From: Nitrosococcus watsonii C-113
Lineage (GTDB): Bacteria; Pseudomonadota; Gammaproteobacteria; Nitrosococcales; Nitrosococcaceae
Length of the DNA: 64,000 nucleotides
Assembly: GCF_000143085.1 (NCBI RefSeq)
Contig: NC_014315.1
Span: forward strand, 1,580,001 to 1,644,000
Direction: 5' to 3'
Shown here one piece after another: positions 51,432 through 60,576 of the stretch (within the stretch, counting starts at the first letter, position 1; every line of letters begins with the position of its first letter). The notes beneath the pieces are model-generated. The model was not told the origin of the DNA. It made no database searches and was given only the letters and a program-made list of their open reading frames with translations. The position numbers were made by a program, and so were the translations under genes.

Positions 51432-52051
51432 TGAAATGGAAGACAACTATTGAGTAGGAGGTACATCCCTGGATGAAGGAACTTCGGCCCTCAGCTACGC
51501 TGTCCATGGCCGTGTAGTTGCCAAGTACTTGGGTCAGTTACTCGCTATGGTTGCGATTCTGACCTTGGCTCCTTTGGGGGCATCGATTGTCTTTTATGAA
51601 TACGATCTAAGCATTCGTTACCTTGCCGTTGTCTTTGTTTTAAGTTTTTTTGCTATTCCTTTGGCGCGATTATCCGTGCCTGTCCAAGTGCAGATCAACG
51701 AAGCTTTAGTAGTCTCGTTGCCCTTGCTTTTATCCTAGCACCGTTAGCGATGAACTTTGCCCTCATGGGCGAGGACCTCTTTTTTTTGGATGCTTTTTTT
51801 GAAGCTGTGTCCGCGATTACGACCACAGGGTTATCCACTTTAGCAAGCGTTGAGGATAAATCCCAAACTTTTCTGTGGCTCTAAATTATGCACTCTCTGC
51901 CATTTCCACGGGTGGATTTTCTCCTTCAGATAAGAGTTTGCTGGGTTTGAGTACCGGTTTTGCCCCTTGGGCAATCATCTTACTGGCGTTGGCTGGGGCC
52001 ATTCCCTTGCCGCTTTACTATCTTATTTACCACTTCGGCTGGCGCCAAGCC
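51432..52051 (+). pseudogene. TrkH N-terminal half, inverted and broken
   Basis: Plus-strand TrkH reading in three pieces: DEGTSALSYAVHGRVVAKYL...SVPVQVQINEAL to about 51720; after a frameshift, AFILAPLAMNF...AFFEAVSAITTTGLSTL (first pore loop); then, after a deletion that removes several helices, LNYALSAISTGGFSPSDKSL (second pore loop) ending GWRQA at 52050. Re-inverting this piece would place it directly upstream of the minus-strand fragment at 50967-51347. Confidence 0.8.
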
Positions 52052-52135
52052 TAAGAAACACTGCTGGTAGATGCGGGGTAAAAGCCAAAAGTAAGCAGAT
52101 CTTTCAATGATACCCAATTCTATCCTGCCAAGCTA
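52052..52135 (-). repeat. 84-bp inverted repeat, right copy
   Basis: Original copy of the repeat, containing the final codons and stop of the Yip1-like gene. Identical to the reverse complement of 51348-51431. Confidence 0.93.
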
Positions 52136-52659
52136 GAGGCCAACTTCCCTCCCAGAAAACCCACAACCGCTAAATGCCCTGCCGCTAACGCGAAGGCACT
52201 CATGAAGCCCCAGGATAAAGCATACCTCAGTAAGGTAGTATTCATAAGTAACCTCCACAGCAGAACTGGAAAGGTCAAAAAACTAAGCAACCCATCCATA
52301 CGCTCCTCAGAAACAGGAAGCGGTAAATCACTTAGAAGAAACAACAGAAATAAATCAACAAGACTCACCGCAATACCGGCACAGGCCAATGCCGTCACAG
52401 TTCTCAGTATTCGATCACCACGTTTAAGCAATAGCAAGGGCACACTTGCCATTAAAACCAGTAAAACGGCATCGAATACCCCCAAAAATCCCGCGGCTAC
52501 TACTGAATAGTCAAAGGTTGCTACCCATAGCCGACACAAAACATAAAAAATTAAACTACCCACTAAGAGCGGCAGCGAAGAAGGCAATTTTTGCGGTCCA
52601 GCCTCTAGCTGGAATATGGCATATAATGTCTTGGTAAAGTTAATCACATTTGAGAACAT
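52120..52659 (-). CDS. Yip1-like membrane protein
   Basis: 179 aa with five hydrophobic helices; layout and length resemble YIP1-domain proteins (cytoplasmic start NFTKTLYAIFQLEAGP, then helices). Function unknown. Its stop codon lies in the 84-bp repeat. It was probably upstream of trkH in one operon, since the inverted segment keeps its 3' end joined to the start of trkH. Confidence 0.75.
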   Translation of the reverse strand: MFSNVINFTKTLYAIFQLEAGPQKLPSSLPLLVGSLIFYVLCRLWVATFDYSVVAAGFLGVFDAVLLVLMASVPLLLLKRGDRILRTVTALACAGIAVSLVDLFLLFLLSDLPLPVSEERMDGLLSFLTFPVLLWRLLMNTTLLRYALSWGFMSAFALAAGHLAVVGFLGGKLASSLAG

Positions 52660-53044
52660 CTGCAGCCTACCTTTAGAGGCACCCCAAGGTGCAATTTGTT
52701 ACTTTTCGAGGCGGCAATAGCGCTTTTCCGCCAATTACCCAGCTCCTAGCAGCTATAGAACAATACCTATTAAGCTTAATTTCGCCACCACAAAACTAAT
52801 ACAAACTATAGCGCAATAACCGCCTCCCTTCCACACCACCTCGCTAACAATATTGACCTTAAATATCAGAAATAATAGCTAGTTGGTCACTATCCAATCC
52901 ACGCCGAAGAAACCAACCATGAGTACTGCTCATCAACGAGCTTATGGAATGCCAAATCCAAAGTCCGTATTGGTTCCATCATTAAATTAGCCGTATACTG
53001 TCTTCACCAAGAACTGCCTAAAAGTGTTGCTAAAGACAGCTAAT
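52660..53044. other. Intergenic region, possible gene remnant
   Basis: 385 bases with no supported gene. On the + strand the frame from 52879 to the TAA at 53041-53043 is open for 54 codons without a usable start, ending WNAKSKVRIGSIIKLAVYCL..., which looks protein-like and may be the 3' end of a lost gene. Nothing else seen. Confidence 0.35.
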
Positions 53045-53335
53045 ATGTCCCTTACTAAACATCAAACGCGATATTTACGCACGCTAGCCCACTCTCTAAA
53101 GCCCGTAGTCATCGTCGGCCAAAGCGGAGTAACAACAGCTGTGCTAGATGAAATTGCAAGCTCATTAGAACACCATGAACTGATTAAAATAAAAATGCAC
53201 GACGCAGAGCGAGAAGAGAGGCCAGCAATGGTGAAGTCTATTCTCCAGGTCACGCAAGCAGAGCTAGTGCAAGTTATCGGTAGGATAGGCATATTTTACC
53301 GACGCGGGGAGAAAGCCCGAATAACTCTACCCTGA
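53045..53335 (+). CDS. yhbY: Ribosome assembly RNA-binding protein YhbY
   Basis: 96 aa CRM-domain protein that binds pre-50S particles. The LKPVVIVGQSG and ALEHHELIKIK-type blocks (here SLEHHELIKIKM) match E. coli YhbY, and the C-terminal YRRGEKARITLP end is typical. I take ATG 53045 (MSLTKHQ), the family start; TTG 53024 would add seven residues. Confidence 0.92.
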   Translation: MSLTKHQTRYLRTLAHSLKPVVIVGQSGVTTAVLDEIASSLEHHELIKIKMHDAEREERPAMVKSILQVTQAELVQVIGRIGIFYRRGEKARITLP

Positions 53336-53411
53336 AGCTATTATACTTCGCTAAATTGACCCATCGTATCCACAAATATACCTGCAATAGCCTCCTGGAA
53401 AGCGCCACTTA

Positions 53412-54782
53412 TTAGATAAAATCAGCGCTGGACTCCGTGCTAGCCTCCCGTTTATCCCCTATTAAATCTTTTAAGGTAGCCCCTTTCATCGCTTGATCTA
53501 AAGCCTGCTCAATTTTTTCCATTATCCCATCCACCGCAGGCGATTTAAGGGAAATCGATTCAAGGGGAAATTTTTGTTCTTCGGCCTGCCGAATGATAGC
53601 TAGCACTTTTCGTACGGTAACGGTAGCCGGATCTTTGCTCAGCAAATAACCTGGAGGTTCAGCACCAGTTGCTGTTACAAGGCGAGCGCGCTTCAAAGAT
53701 TCTATAATGTCCTCGATTAAATAACTAGGCAGGCTAAAATGCTTAGCTAAATTCTCTAGCGTAGGCGGAGGGCAGCCTTGATGGAATGCTTCTCCTACCC
53801 GCGCGAGGATAAGTAACCCTACCCGCTCTTTAAGGCGATTGCTTAAGAGCAGGGGATCTTGCTGCGCCAAGCCTATCATGCGAGGATTTTGGTGATAATA
53901 AGCCACCTGGGCCCCCACTAAAAGAACAAGCCAACTAATATAAAGCCAAATCATAAAGAGAATCACGATGGCAAAACTGGAATAAATGGCATCGTATTTA
54001 GTCGAAGTGGTGACAAAAAAAGCGAAAAGAATTCCGATGGTCTCCCATAATATTCCGGCCACCGCTCCCCCTACCAAAGCGCTTCCTAGTCTCACTTTAG
54101 TATTAGGGAGAAAGAGATAAATAAAGGTAAAGCCAGCAATCACTAATAGGTAAGGCAGTAATTTGCTCATCACCACCAGCGTTTTACCCAAAAGCTCAAA
54201 ATCCAAGAGAGTCTGAATAAAACTGGTTTGCATCACCGAGGCAGTCGCTCCCACTGCCGAAAAGACCAGCACGGGTCCAATTAGGAGTACACTTAGGTAA
54301 TCGCTAAAACGGCGTGCAAAGGGACGCTCCGCCTTAATCCGCCAGACATGATTAAAAGCGCCTTCAACTTTCTGGATAAGAGAAATAACTGTATAAAAAA
54401 GCAGCCCTACACCCACCGATCCCAACACCCCCACCTTTAAGTTTTCTACATACTGGATAATTTTAGTGGTAATTTCTTCGCCCCGTGGTCCTAAAGGCAG
54501 TAAAAAATGATGTAACACTGGCTCTATTTCATTGTGGATACCAAAAGCCTTGAGTACGGAAAAACTGACCGCCAGTAACGGTGCTAGAGAAAGCAGCGTC
54601 GTATAAACTAAGCTGGTTGCCTGCAAAGTGAGATCACCCTTAAAAAATTCCCGCGACACCGCATATACAAACTTCGCTTTTTGCCGTAAAAAAGCTCGCC
54701 AACGATCTTCCCCTCTCCTTTCAGGAGATCGCAACGCCTGCTTCAGGCGCACTTTGGTTTTTTGCCACAAAGTTGCCATCAA
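53412..54782 (-). CDS. YihY/virulence factor BrkB family membrane protein
   Basis: 456 aa. Residues about 40-300 are the six-helix YihY domain (formerly called RNase BN), with TSLVYTTLLSLAPLLAV and the YDAIYSSFA loop. Residues about 310-450 form an extra cytoplasmic, winged-helix-like domain (LAKHFSLPSYLIEDIIESLKRA) seen in the longer family members, a hint of regulation. Function unclear; some relatives affect envelope integrity. Convergent with yhbY. Confidence 0.87.
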   Translation of the reverse strand: MMATLWQKTKVRLKQALRSPERRGEDRWRAFLRQKAKFVYAVSREFFKGDLTLQATSLVYTTLLSLAPLLAVSFSVLKAFGIHNEIEPVLHHFLLPLGPRGEEITTKIIQYVENLKVGVLGSVGVGLLFYTVISLIQKVEGAFNHVWRIKAERPFARRFSDYLSVLLIGPVLVFSAVGATASVMQTSFIQTLLDFELLGKTLVVMSKLLPYLLVIAGFTFIYLFLPNTKVRLGSALVGGAVAGILWETIGILFAFFVTTSTKYDAIYSSFAIVILFMIWLYISWLVLLVGAQVAYYHQNPRMIGLAQQDPLLLSNRLKERVGLLILARVGEAFHQGCPPPTLENLAKHFSLPSYLIEDIIESLKRARLVTATGAEPPGYLLSKDPATVTVRKVLAIIRQAEEQKFPLESISLKSPAVDGIMEKIEQALDQAMKGATLKDLIGDKREASTESSADFI

Positions 54783-54797
54783 TAATCTCTTTTACAC

Positions 54798-55568
54798 TTA
54801 TTCTCCCGTTGTATGTTGCCGTTTAGCAACAGCTTCCAGTAACGGCGTAATCAGTTCAAGAGGTAGAGGAAAAACAATGGTGGAACTTTGTTGGTTAGAA
54901 ATATCTTTAAGAGTCTGTAGATAGCGTAGCTGGATTGCCCTTGGATCCGCCGATAAAATTTGAGCAGCTTCCAGCAACCTGCCGGCGGCTTGTTTCTCTC
55001 CCTCCGCATTGATAACCTTGGCCCGCCGAGAACGCTCGGCTTCAGCCTGCTGAGCGATAGCGCGAATCATGCTTTCATCCAGATCCACGTGCTTGATTTC
55101 CACATTGGAAACCTTGACTCCCCAGACATCCGTTTGTTCATCCAAAATTTCCTGGATATCGTTATTGAGCTTATCCCGCTCCGTCAGCATTTCATCTAAA
55201 TCATGCTGACCTAATACCGAACGTAATGTAGTCTGGGCTAATTGGCTAATAGCCTGATGATAATCTTCTACCTGGATAATAGATTTCTCGGGATCCACTG
55301 CGCGAAAGTAAACGACTGCGTTAACTTTCACGGACACGTTGTCTTTGGAGATTACATCTTGGCTAGGAACATCCAATACCACAATTCGTAAAGATACCTT
55401 GACCATCTGCTGAATACCGGGAATAAGAAGAATAAGACCGGGACCCTTAACCTTCCAAAACCGCCCTAGCATAAAAACCACACCCCGTTCATATTCCCGG
55501 AGAATGCGGATAGATAGGACCAGAAAAGCGACGGTAATCGCCAGCACATATAAAAACGTCTCAATCAT
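54798..55568 (-). CDS. Slipin / SPFH-domain membrane protein
   Basis: 256 aa stomatin-like protein: an N-terminal hairpin helix (3-22), then SPFH/band 7 ([13 protein letters not shown] through [11 protein letters not shown]). Forms membrane microdomain scaffolds. It overlaps nfeD by 8 bp; slipin and NfeD are standard operon partners, the NfeD protease possibly acting on the slipin. Confidence 0.93.
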   Translation of the reverse strand: MIETFLYVLAITVAFLVLSIRILREYERGVVFMLGRFWKVKGPGLILLIPGIQQMVKVSLRIVVLDVPSQDVISKDNVSVKVNAVVYFRAVDPEKSIIQVEDYHQAISQLAQTTLRSVLGQHDLDEMLTERDKLNNDIQEILDEQTDVWGVKVSNVEIKHVDLDESMIRAIAQQAEAERSRRAKVINAEGEKQAAGRLLEAAQILSADPRAIQLRYLQTLKDISNQQSSTIVFPLPLELITPLLEAVAKRQHTTGE

Positions 55569-56958
55569 GAAGATCCTCCTCCAACTCTGGCTTGACCGTT
55601 AACGTTAATCCCTCCAATTCCGTCACCCGTACCCGCTGTCCCAATGTAGTCGGCTCCCTTGCCTGAGCCGACCACAATTCACCATGGATGCGCACGGTCA
55701 TTTTATCTCTCGCTACAGCCGTCACTTTTCCCACCGCACCCAGCATTTGTTCCCGGCCACTCACTACCGGCCGTTGCTGGGAACGGGCCGCCAAGAGCAA
55801 AACCATATAGAGAAAACCGGCACTGCTTACCGCAGCGGCTACGATTAAGGACCAGGAAATCTGATAACCTGGCGCTTCGACATCCAATAAAATGACCGAA
55901 CCCATCACAAAAGCAATACCTCCCCCTATTCCCAAGGCGCCAAAGCTAGGTACAAATACTTCAGCAGCCATAAACGTAATTCCCAATAACATCAGCGCCA
56001 GGCCCGCTGAGCTGATAGGTAAAACCTGAAAGGCATAAAGCGCCAGCAACAAAGAAATCGTTCCTACTACTCCCGGCAAAATAAAACCTGGATTAGCCAT
56101 CTCGAAAATTAACCCATAGATACCCACTAACATTAAAATATAGGCTATATTAGGGTGAGCTATCATCGCTAATAAGCGATCCCGCCAGTTAGGCTCAACC
56201 GGGATAATCGTCATATCGGTAGTTTGCAAGGTTATTTCGCCGCCTACCACCTTGACGTTACGTCCGTCGAGACGCTTAAGTAAAGTAGGAATATCTTGAG
56301 CTATGAGATCAATAACTTCCATCTCTAACGCTTCTTGAGCCGATAAGCTAGCAGCCTCCCGCACCGCTTTCTCTGCCCATCGCTCATTACGGCCTCGCTG
56401 CACGGCCAACCCTTTGATATAAGCCACCGCATCATTAATCGCCTTACGGGCTAAGGTATCTTTAGGGGGAGTGCCGGCTTCCTCACCCTCCCCTGGGGGG
56501 GTTGCTTCTCCCGGCGGCTGGCTGCCCATAGGGAGATGCACGGGAGTTGCCGCTCCTAGGTTGGTAGCAGGCGCCATGGCAGCAATATGACTGGCATACA
56601 TAATATAAGTACCCGCACTGGCTGCCCGGGCCCCGCTGGGGGCTACATAACCTACCACGGGTACTGGCGAGGCCAAAACATCCTGGATAATCTCTCGCAT
56701 GGCCGTATCTAACCCGCCTGGAGTATCCATCCGCAAAATAATCAGCGCCGCTCCTTCAGTGTTGCTTTTTGCCATGGTTCGCTGGATATAATCGCTGGTT
56801 GCTGGCCCGATAACGCCTCGAACATCCAACAGGAGAGCAGTTCCCGCCAGGTTCTGATTTTGCTGTGCTGGAACCGCCCCCCCCAAAAAGAGGCAAACGA
56901 GAGATCCTAATATCCAAAAATACCACTTACTAGTAAACACAAAAAAGAAGGGCTCCAT
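55561..56958 (-). CDS. nfeD: NfeD-family membrane serine protease (long form)
   Basis: 465 aa. Signal peptide 1-32, ClpP-like protease domain 40-240 with the oxyanion TPGGLD and nucleophile-region SAGTYIM, then four or more membrane helices (265-390) and the C-terminal OB-fold NfeD domain (about 395-455). The protease half is predicted periplasmic. A Gly/Pro/Glu-rich insert ([18 protein letters not shown]) interrupts the protease domain. Confidence 0.9.
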   Translation of the reverse strand: MEPFFFVFTSKWYFWILGSLVCLFLGGAVPAQQNQNLAGTALLLDVRGVIGPATSDYIQRTMAKSNTEGAALIILRMDTPGGLDTAMREIIQDVLASPVPVVGYVAPSGARAASAGTYIMYASHIAAMAPATNLGAATPVHLPMGSQPPGEATPPGEGEEAGTPPKDTLARKAINDAVAYIKGLAVQRGRNERWAEKAVREAASLSAQEALEMEVIDLIAQDIPTLLKRLDGRNVKVVGGEITLQTTDMTIIPVEPNWRDRLLAMIAHPNIAYILMLVGIYGLIFEMANPGFILPGVVGTISLLLALYAFQVLPISSAGLALMLLGITFMAAEVFVPSFGALGIGGGIAFVMGSVILLDVEAPGYQISWSLIVAAAVSSAGFLYMVLLLAARSQQRPVVSGREQMLGAVGKVTAVARDKMTVRIHGELWSAQAREPTTLGQRVRVTELEGLTLTVKPELEEDLHD

Positions 56959-57012
56959 TAAGAAATAAATGAATGACTATGTTTTAATAGTAGACAACCT
57001 TAGTCCTTAGTT

Positions 57013-58068
57013 ATGTCACGCACAATGGAAATTTTATTAAACGGTAAAATTCATCAAGTACCAGAAAACTGCTTGATATCAGACCTCATCGCTCTACTGG
57101 AACTCCAGGGAAAACGGCTTGCCGTGGAAGTCAATCAGGAAATCGTATCCCGCAGCGAATATACGCAACAGCCACTTCAATCTGGCGATAAAGTGGAGAT
57201 CGTCTACGCTATCGGTGGCGGTTCAGATCTTGGCGCTACCGCTAATCCCTTAACACAAAATGCTAAAATGGAAGAGATAATGAGCGCATTGGATACTCCC
57301 TTAATGGTTGCGGGCAAAACCTACCATTCCCGACTCCTGGTAGGCACGGGTAAATACCGGGATCTGGAAGAAACTCAGAACGCTATCCAGGCTAGCGGTG
57401 CGAAGATCGTCACCATTGCTATTCGCCGAAGTAATATTGGGCAAAATCCGGGAGAACCTAACCTACTCGATGTTATACCGCCAGATCGTTATACACTTTT
57501 GCCCAATACCGCCGGCTGCTACAATGCCAAAGAAGCGGTACGCACCTGCCGCTTGGCCCGAGAACTGCTAGATGGCCACAACTTGGTAAAGCTGGAAGTC
57601 CTAGGAGATGAAAAAACCCTATTCCCCGATCTGGTAGAAACCTATCAAGCCACTGAAGTGCTTATCAAGGAAGACTTTCAAGTGATGGTCTATACCAACG
57701 ACGATCCCATTGCCGCTAAACGCCTGGAAGAGATGGGCTGTGTTGCGGTCATGCCCCTAGCGGCACCCATTGGCTCCGGGCTAGGCATTCGAAATCCCTA
57801 TAATATCCTTGAAATTGTCCAAAACGCCACCGTGCCTATCCTAGTGGATGCGGGCGTTGGCACTGCTTCCGATGCGGCGGCAGCCATGGAGCTAGGCTGC
57901 GATGGAGTACTCATGAATACCGCTATTGCCGGGGCTCAAAATCCTATTTTGATGGCTTCGGCAATGAAAAAAGCCGTGGAGGCGGGCCGTAGCGCCTACC
58001 TAGCCGGGCGTATCCCTCGGAAACGCTATGCTAGCGCCTCTTCTCCCCTTGAGGGCACCTTCTTTTAG
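57013..58068 (+). CDS. thiG: ThiS-ThiG fusion: sulfur carrier plus thiazole synthase
   Basis: 351 aa. Residues 1-70 form ThiS, a ubiquitin-like sulfur carrier ending in the Gly-Gly needed for thiocarboxylate (AIGGG at 66-70); residues about 95-351 are ThiG, whose Schiff-base lysine is Lys193 (LVKLEVLGD), with [15 protein letters not shown]. Both make the thiazole of thiamine. In the fusion the Gly-Gly is internal, so ThiS would have to be cut or act by another route; the 71-95 linker ([13 protein letters not shown]) is a candidate cleavage site. Single-gene start ATG; no THI-box riboswitch fits the 54-base leader. Confidence 0.93.
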   Translation: MSRTMEILLNGKIHQVPENCLISDLIALLELQGKRLAVEVNQEIVSRSEYTQQPLQSGDKVEIVYAIGGGSDLGATANPLTQNAKMEEIMSALDTPLMVAGKTYHSRLLVGTGKYRDLEETQNAIQASGAKIVTIAIRRSNIGQNPGEPNLLDVIPPDRYTLLPNTAGCYNAKEAVRTCRLARELLDGHNLVKLEVLGDEKTLFPDLVETYQATEVLIKEDFQVMVYTNDDPIAAKRLEEMGCVAVMPLAAPIGSGLGIRNPYNILEIVQNATVPILVDAGVGTASDAAAAMELGCDGVLMNTAIAGAQNPILMASAMKKAVEAGRSAYLAGRIPRKRYASASSPLEGTFF

Positions 58069-58073
58069 TCCCC

Positions 58074-58113
58074 TTCCCCTCTGCAATCTATGTTATTGTT
58101 AAGCAGAGGGGAA
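58074..58113. terminator. Hairpin between convergent thiSG and response regulator
   Basis: 11-bp perfect stem TTCCCCTCTGC/GCAGAGGGGAA with an 18-nt loop. There is no strong T tract on either side, so termination is possible but weak. Confidence 0.45.
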
Positions 58114-58138
58114 TAAGTATCCTGATATGCCGAGAAGT

Positions 58139-58801
58139 TTAGGTTGCTAGAGTAGCTGCTCCAGGAGACTGGAGATAGTAGTAAACCCCCCTACGATCAG
58201 CCATCCTTACTAAGTCTATGAGTTCAGGTAAGTTTTTTACCTTGAGTTTTTGCATTATGCTATGACGGTGAGCTTCCACCGTCTTCATGCTGATCTCAAG
58301 ATCAAAGGCAATCACCTTATTAAGCCTCCCCTCAAGCACTAAATCAAGAATCTGCTTCTCTCGGAGTGTTAAGCTTGTTAAGCACCTGTGCGCGGTTTCA
58401 ACTTGTTTTTGCTGTCTCCAAAGAGCAAGCGCCTGGTTCGCTGCTTTATAAATAGTATTCAATATTATTTGCTCTTTAGCTGGTTTTTCCAAAACATCGA
58501 TAGCCCCCTGCTTAAGGGCCTGTACCGCATAAGTAATTTCGCCTGCCTCCACCATCAGAATTATGGGTATCCTGGAACCCAGTGCTTGCAACCGCCGTTG
58601 TAGAGCCAATCCATTTATTCCCTGAAGAGAAAATTCTAATAGCACACACCCCAGTTTTTTCCAGCAATTGCTATCTAAAAAGGATTTAGCCGACTCAAAT
58701 TTTTCTATCGCTAGCCCTGTGGAATAAACTGGATTAACTAGTTTGTTATACAGGCTTTTGTTGATTCCTACCATAAATACTGCTGGTTTTTCCGACTGCA
58801 T
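58139..58801 (-). CDS. Response regulator with degenerate receiver and LuxR-type DNA-binding domain
   Basis: 220 aa. Receiver-like fold at 6-115, LuxR/FixJ helix-turn-helix at about 148-200 (LTLREKQILDLV...KTVEAHRHSIMQKL). The phospho-acceptor position carries Glu56 (CVLLEFSLQG) instead of Asp; the acidic pair after strand 1 is absent (FMVGIN) and the switch Thr is Val84, while Lys106 (LEKPAK) is kept. Glu in place of Asp often mimics the phosphorylated state, so it may be constitutively active or bind DNA independently of a kinase; no histidine kinase gene is nearby. A perfect FNR box lies upstream. Confidence 0.85.
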   Translation of the reverse strand: MQSEKPAVFMVGINKSLYNKLVNPVYSTGLAIEKFESAKSFLDSNCWKKLGCVLLEFSLQGINGLALQRRLQALGSRIPIILMVEAGEITYAVQALKQGAIDVLEKPAKEQIILNTIYKAANQALALWRQQKQVETAHRCLTSLTLREKQILDLVLEGRLNKVIAFDLEISMKTVEAHRHSIMQKLKVKNLPELIDLVRMADRRGVYYYLQSPGAATLAT

Positions 58802-58861
58802 GATCAGCTAGCATTTCCTTCAGTAAAAAGAACATGCTATCAGGCTGGTAGCAGCTTAACA

Positions 58862-58875
58862 TTGATCGTTATCAA
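58862..58875 (-). promoter_or_regulatory. FNR box controlling the response regulator
   Basis: TTGATCGTTATCAA is a perfect match to the FNR consensus TTGAT-N4-ATCAA. Its centre is 67 bp before the response-regulator ATG. Placed at -41.5, it puts the -10 at TAGCAT (4/6 match, 22 bases on), giving a start near 58827, so the site has the geometry of a class II activated promoter. Confidence 0.75.
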
Positions 58876-58963
58876 TTCATGAATCGTGATAGATTAGGTG
58901 GGTTTGCTATATGGCAGAGATATAATATATATGTTAAATAAAAAATCCAAGAATTTAAGTATA

Positions 58964-59719
58964 TTACAAGGAAGCTTCAGCTAGCCGCCGCAATTGCGTT
59001 TTATCAAATCGATAGGTTTCCGCACCTATTTCTGGCAGCCGCTGGAGGAGGTTCTGACGCTTCCATTGGGCCATCACCCGGCTGATACTTTCCGGAGTAA
59101 CGCCTAGGACAGCCGCCAATTCCCGTCCAGGCAATAGTCGCGCTGTATTGATTTCCTCTCCCGAATTCCACACCGAAAGATAAATAACCAATCGCGCTAG
59201 TCGGCTACGAACAGTACCTGTTGAAAATTGCACAATCCACGTCTCCGCCTGACGAAGTTGATCATGCCATTCTTCCATCAGGGGTGTGCAGAGGTCGGGT
59301 ACTTTCTCCTCTACTGTTCTAATCACGGATAATGGAATCTGGCATACCTCAGCGGGCTCTATAGCAACCACTGAATGATCGAAATGGGGGTTGGTTAGCA
59401 ACTCAAGACCAAAACTCTCCCCATTCCTAAAAAGTTGCACGATTCGATACTCTCCCCCTTGGCTATAGCGTACAGCTTTAAATATTCCCGCACGGACCGA
59501 AAAAATATGCTGTCCTTTATCACCCGCCCTACAAGCAGTCTCTCCAGCATCAAATCGACAAATTTCAATAGGTGACAATACCTGTGCCAACCAGGCGATC
59601 ATCTCCGGGTCGGTTTGGGATTTAACAAGTTTATAGATGGGACAAGCAAGGCAGCGCTCCCGTCCCGGCCAATTTTCGTCGGTACACCGGGACGGCTCCC
59701 TTTTTGAGGTTTTAGGCAT
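58964..59719 (-). CDS. FNR-like oxygen-responsive transcription regulator
   Basis: 251 aa Crp/Fnr family. Four candidate [4Fe-4S] cysteines: Cys12, Cys23, Cys26 (RCLACPIY) and Cys126 (EPAEVCQIPL), the last at the place of FNR Cys122; the N-terminal spacing C-x10-C-x2-C differs from FNR's C-x2-C-x5-C. The recognition helix TPESISRVM has E-x-x-S-R, the FNR specificity triple for TTGAT. It precedes the response-regulator gene, which has an FNR box, so the two likely form a cascade. DNA-binding specificity is inferred. Confidence 0.85.
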   Translation of the reverse strand: MPKTSKREPSRCTDENWPGRERCLACPIYKLVKSQTDPEMIAWLAQVLSPIEICRFDAGETACRAGDKGQHIFSVRAGIFKAVRYSQGGEYRIVQLFRNGESFGLELLTNPHFDHSVVAIEPAEVCQIPLSVIRTVEEKVPDLCTPLMEEWHDQLRQAETWIVQFSTGTVRSRLARLVIYLSVWNSGEEINTARLLPGRELAAVLGVTPESISRVMAQWKRQNLLQRLPEIGAETYRFDKTQLRRLAEASL

Positions 59720-59822
59720 TATGATTCCTGAATCCAGAGAAACCCATCAAGCTAGATAACAGCTTATTACTTATTATTAAGGTTCAATTATAAAATACGG
59801 CGTAAAAAGCCCGTCATTTCTT

Positions 59823-60411
59823 TTATTTTGCTATGGTAATCGGAAGCGTTGACATCTTGGTAAGATCCGTTACGGTCATCTGATAAAGCTGAGATAGAAT
59901 GCGAAAAGCCTCTAAATCCCAATTCCTTGCCTGCTCACCCTTCTCTACTATTCCTAAAATAGAATACCAGTAATTCTGGAATTTAATAGTGAATGCCCCA
60001 TTGGGTGGGCGCTCCAAAGACTCCACTATTGCTAATGTTTGGGTGGGATACGGTGGGATTCTCCGCAATACTCGTACCGAGACTGAGGGTATATAAATTA
60101 GCTTGCTCGGCGAGCGCGGTGGGGTTTGAAAAAAACTGCGTTCCAATCCCAGCATTGGAACGGAAATCAAAAGTAGCAGCCACATTAGTAACGCTTGTAA
60201 AATGAGATGCTAGATGGTGGCGGGCTCTGGCAATGTTTAAAAGCAAAAGCTCCGCTTCGAGTCTGCTCACCGTTTGGTCATACTCCATAACTGCCCGGTG
60301 CATAGCGACAGGCGACAAACAGCTTGTTAAACCAAAACTAAGACTCATTGCGAAACCTATTCGCTTTTTACGTAAAAGTGGCTGAAGTACTTTAATACGA
60401 TGATGATTCAT
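59823..60411 (-). pseudogene. Broken lipoprotein gene of unknown family
   Basis: The start reads MNHHRIK... with a lipobox-like LTSC (28-31), then MHRAVMEYDQTVSRLEAELLLLNIARARHHLASHF, which I recognise as an uncharacterised envelope family. The frame is lost near ENPTVSHPN at about 60000, while the other frame 59823-60000 ends NWDLEAFRILSQLYQMTVTD...ITIAK, which looks like the tail of the same family. So a deletion plus frameshift has removed the middle. Two overlapping open frames here are pieces of one gene. Confidence 0.65.
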
Positions 60412-60576
60412 AACTCCTTCATTCTTCCTTTTCCCGGCATATACTAACCCCCGTAAGCTGTTCTACTAATAACAGCACCCATTGTTCTAACATGACACTC
60501 ATTACCCCTTTTTAACGGTAGCCCCTTATATTTTTTACCAACTAGAGAACATAGGACAATCCTCAAGGAGCATCCC

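Noticed and set aside
56959-57012. TPP riboswitch before the thiSG fusion
   Set aside because: The leader is only 54 bases and does not contain the conserved THI-box core.
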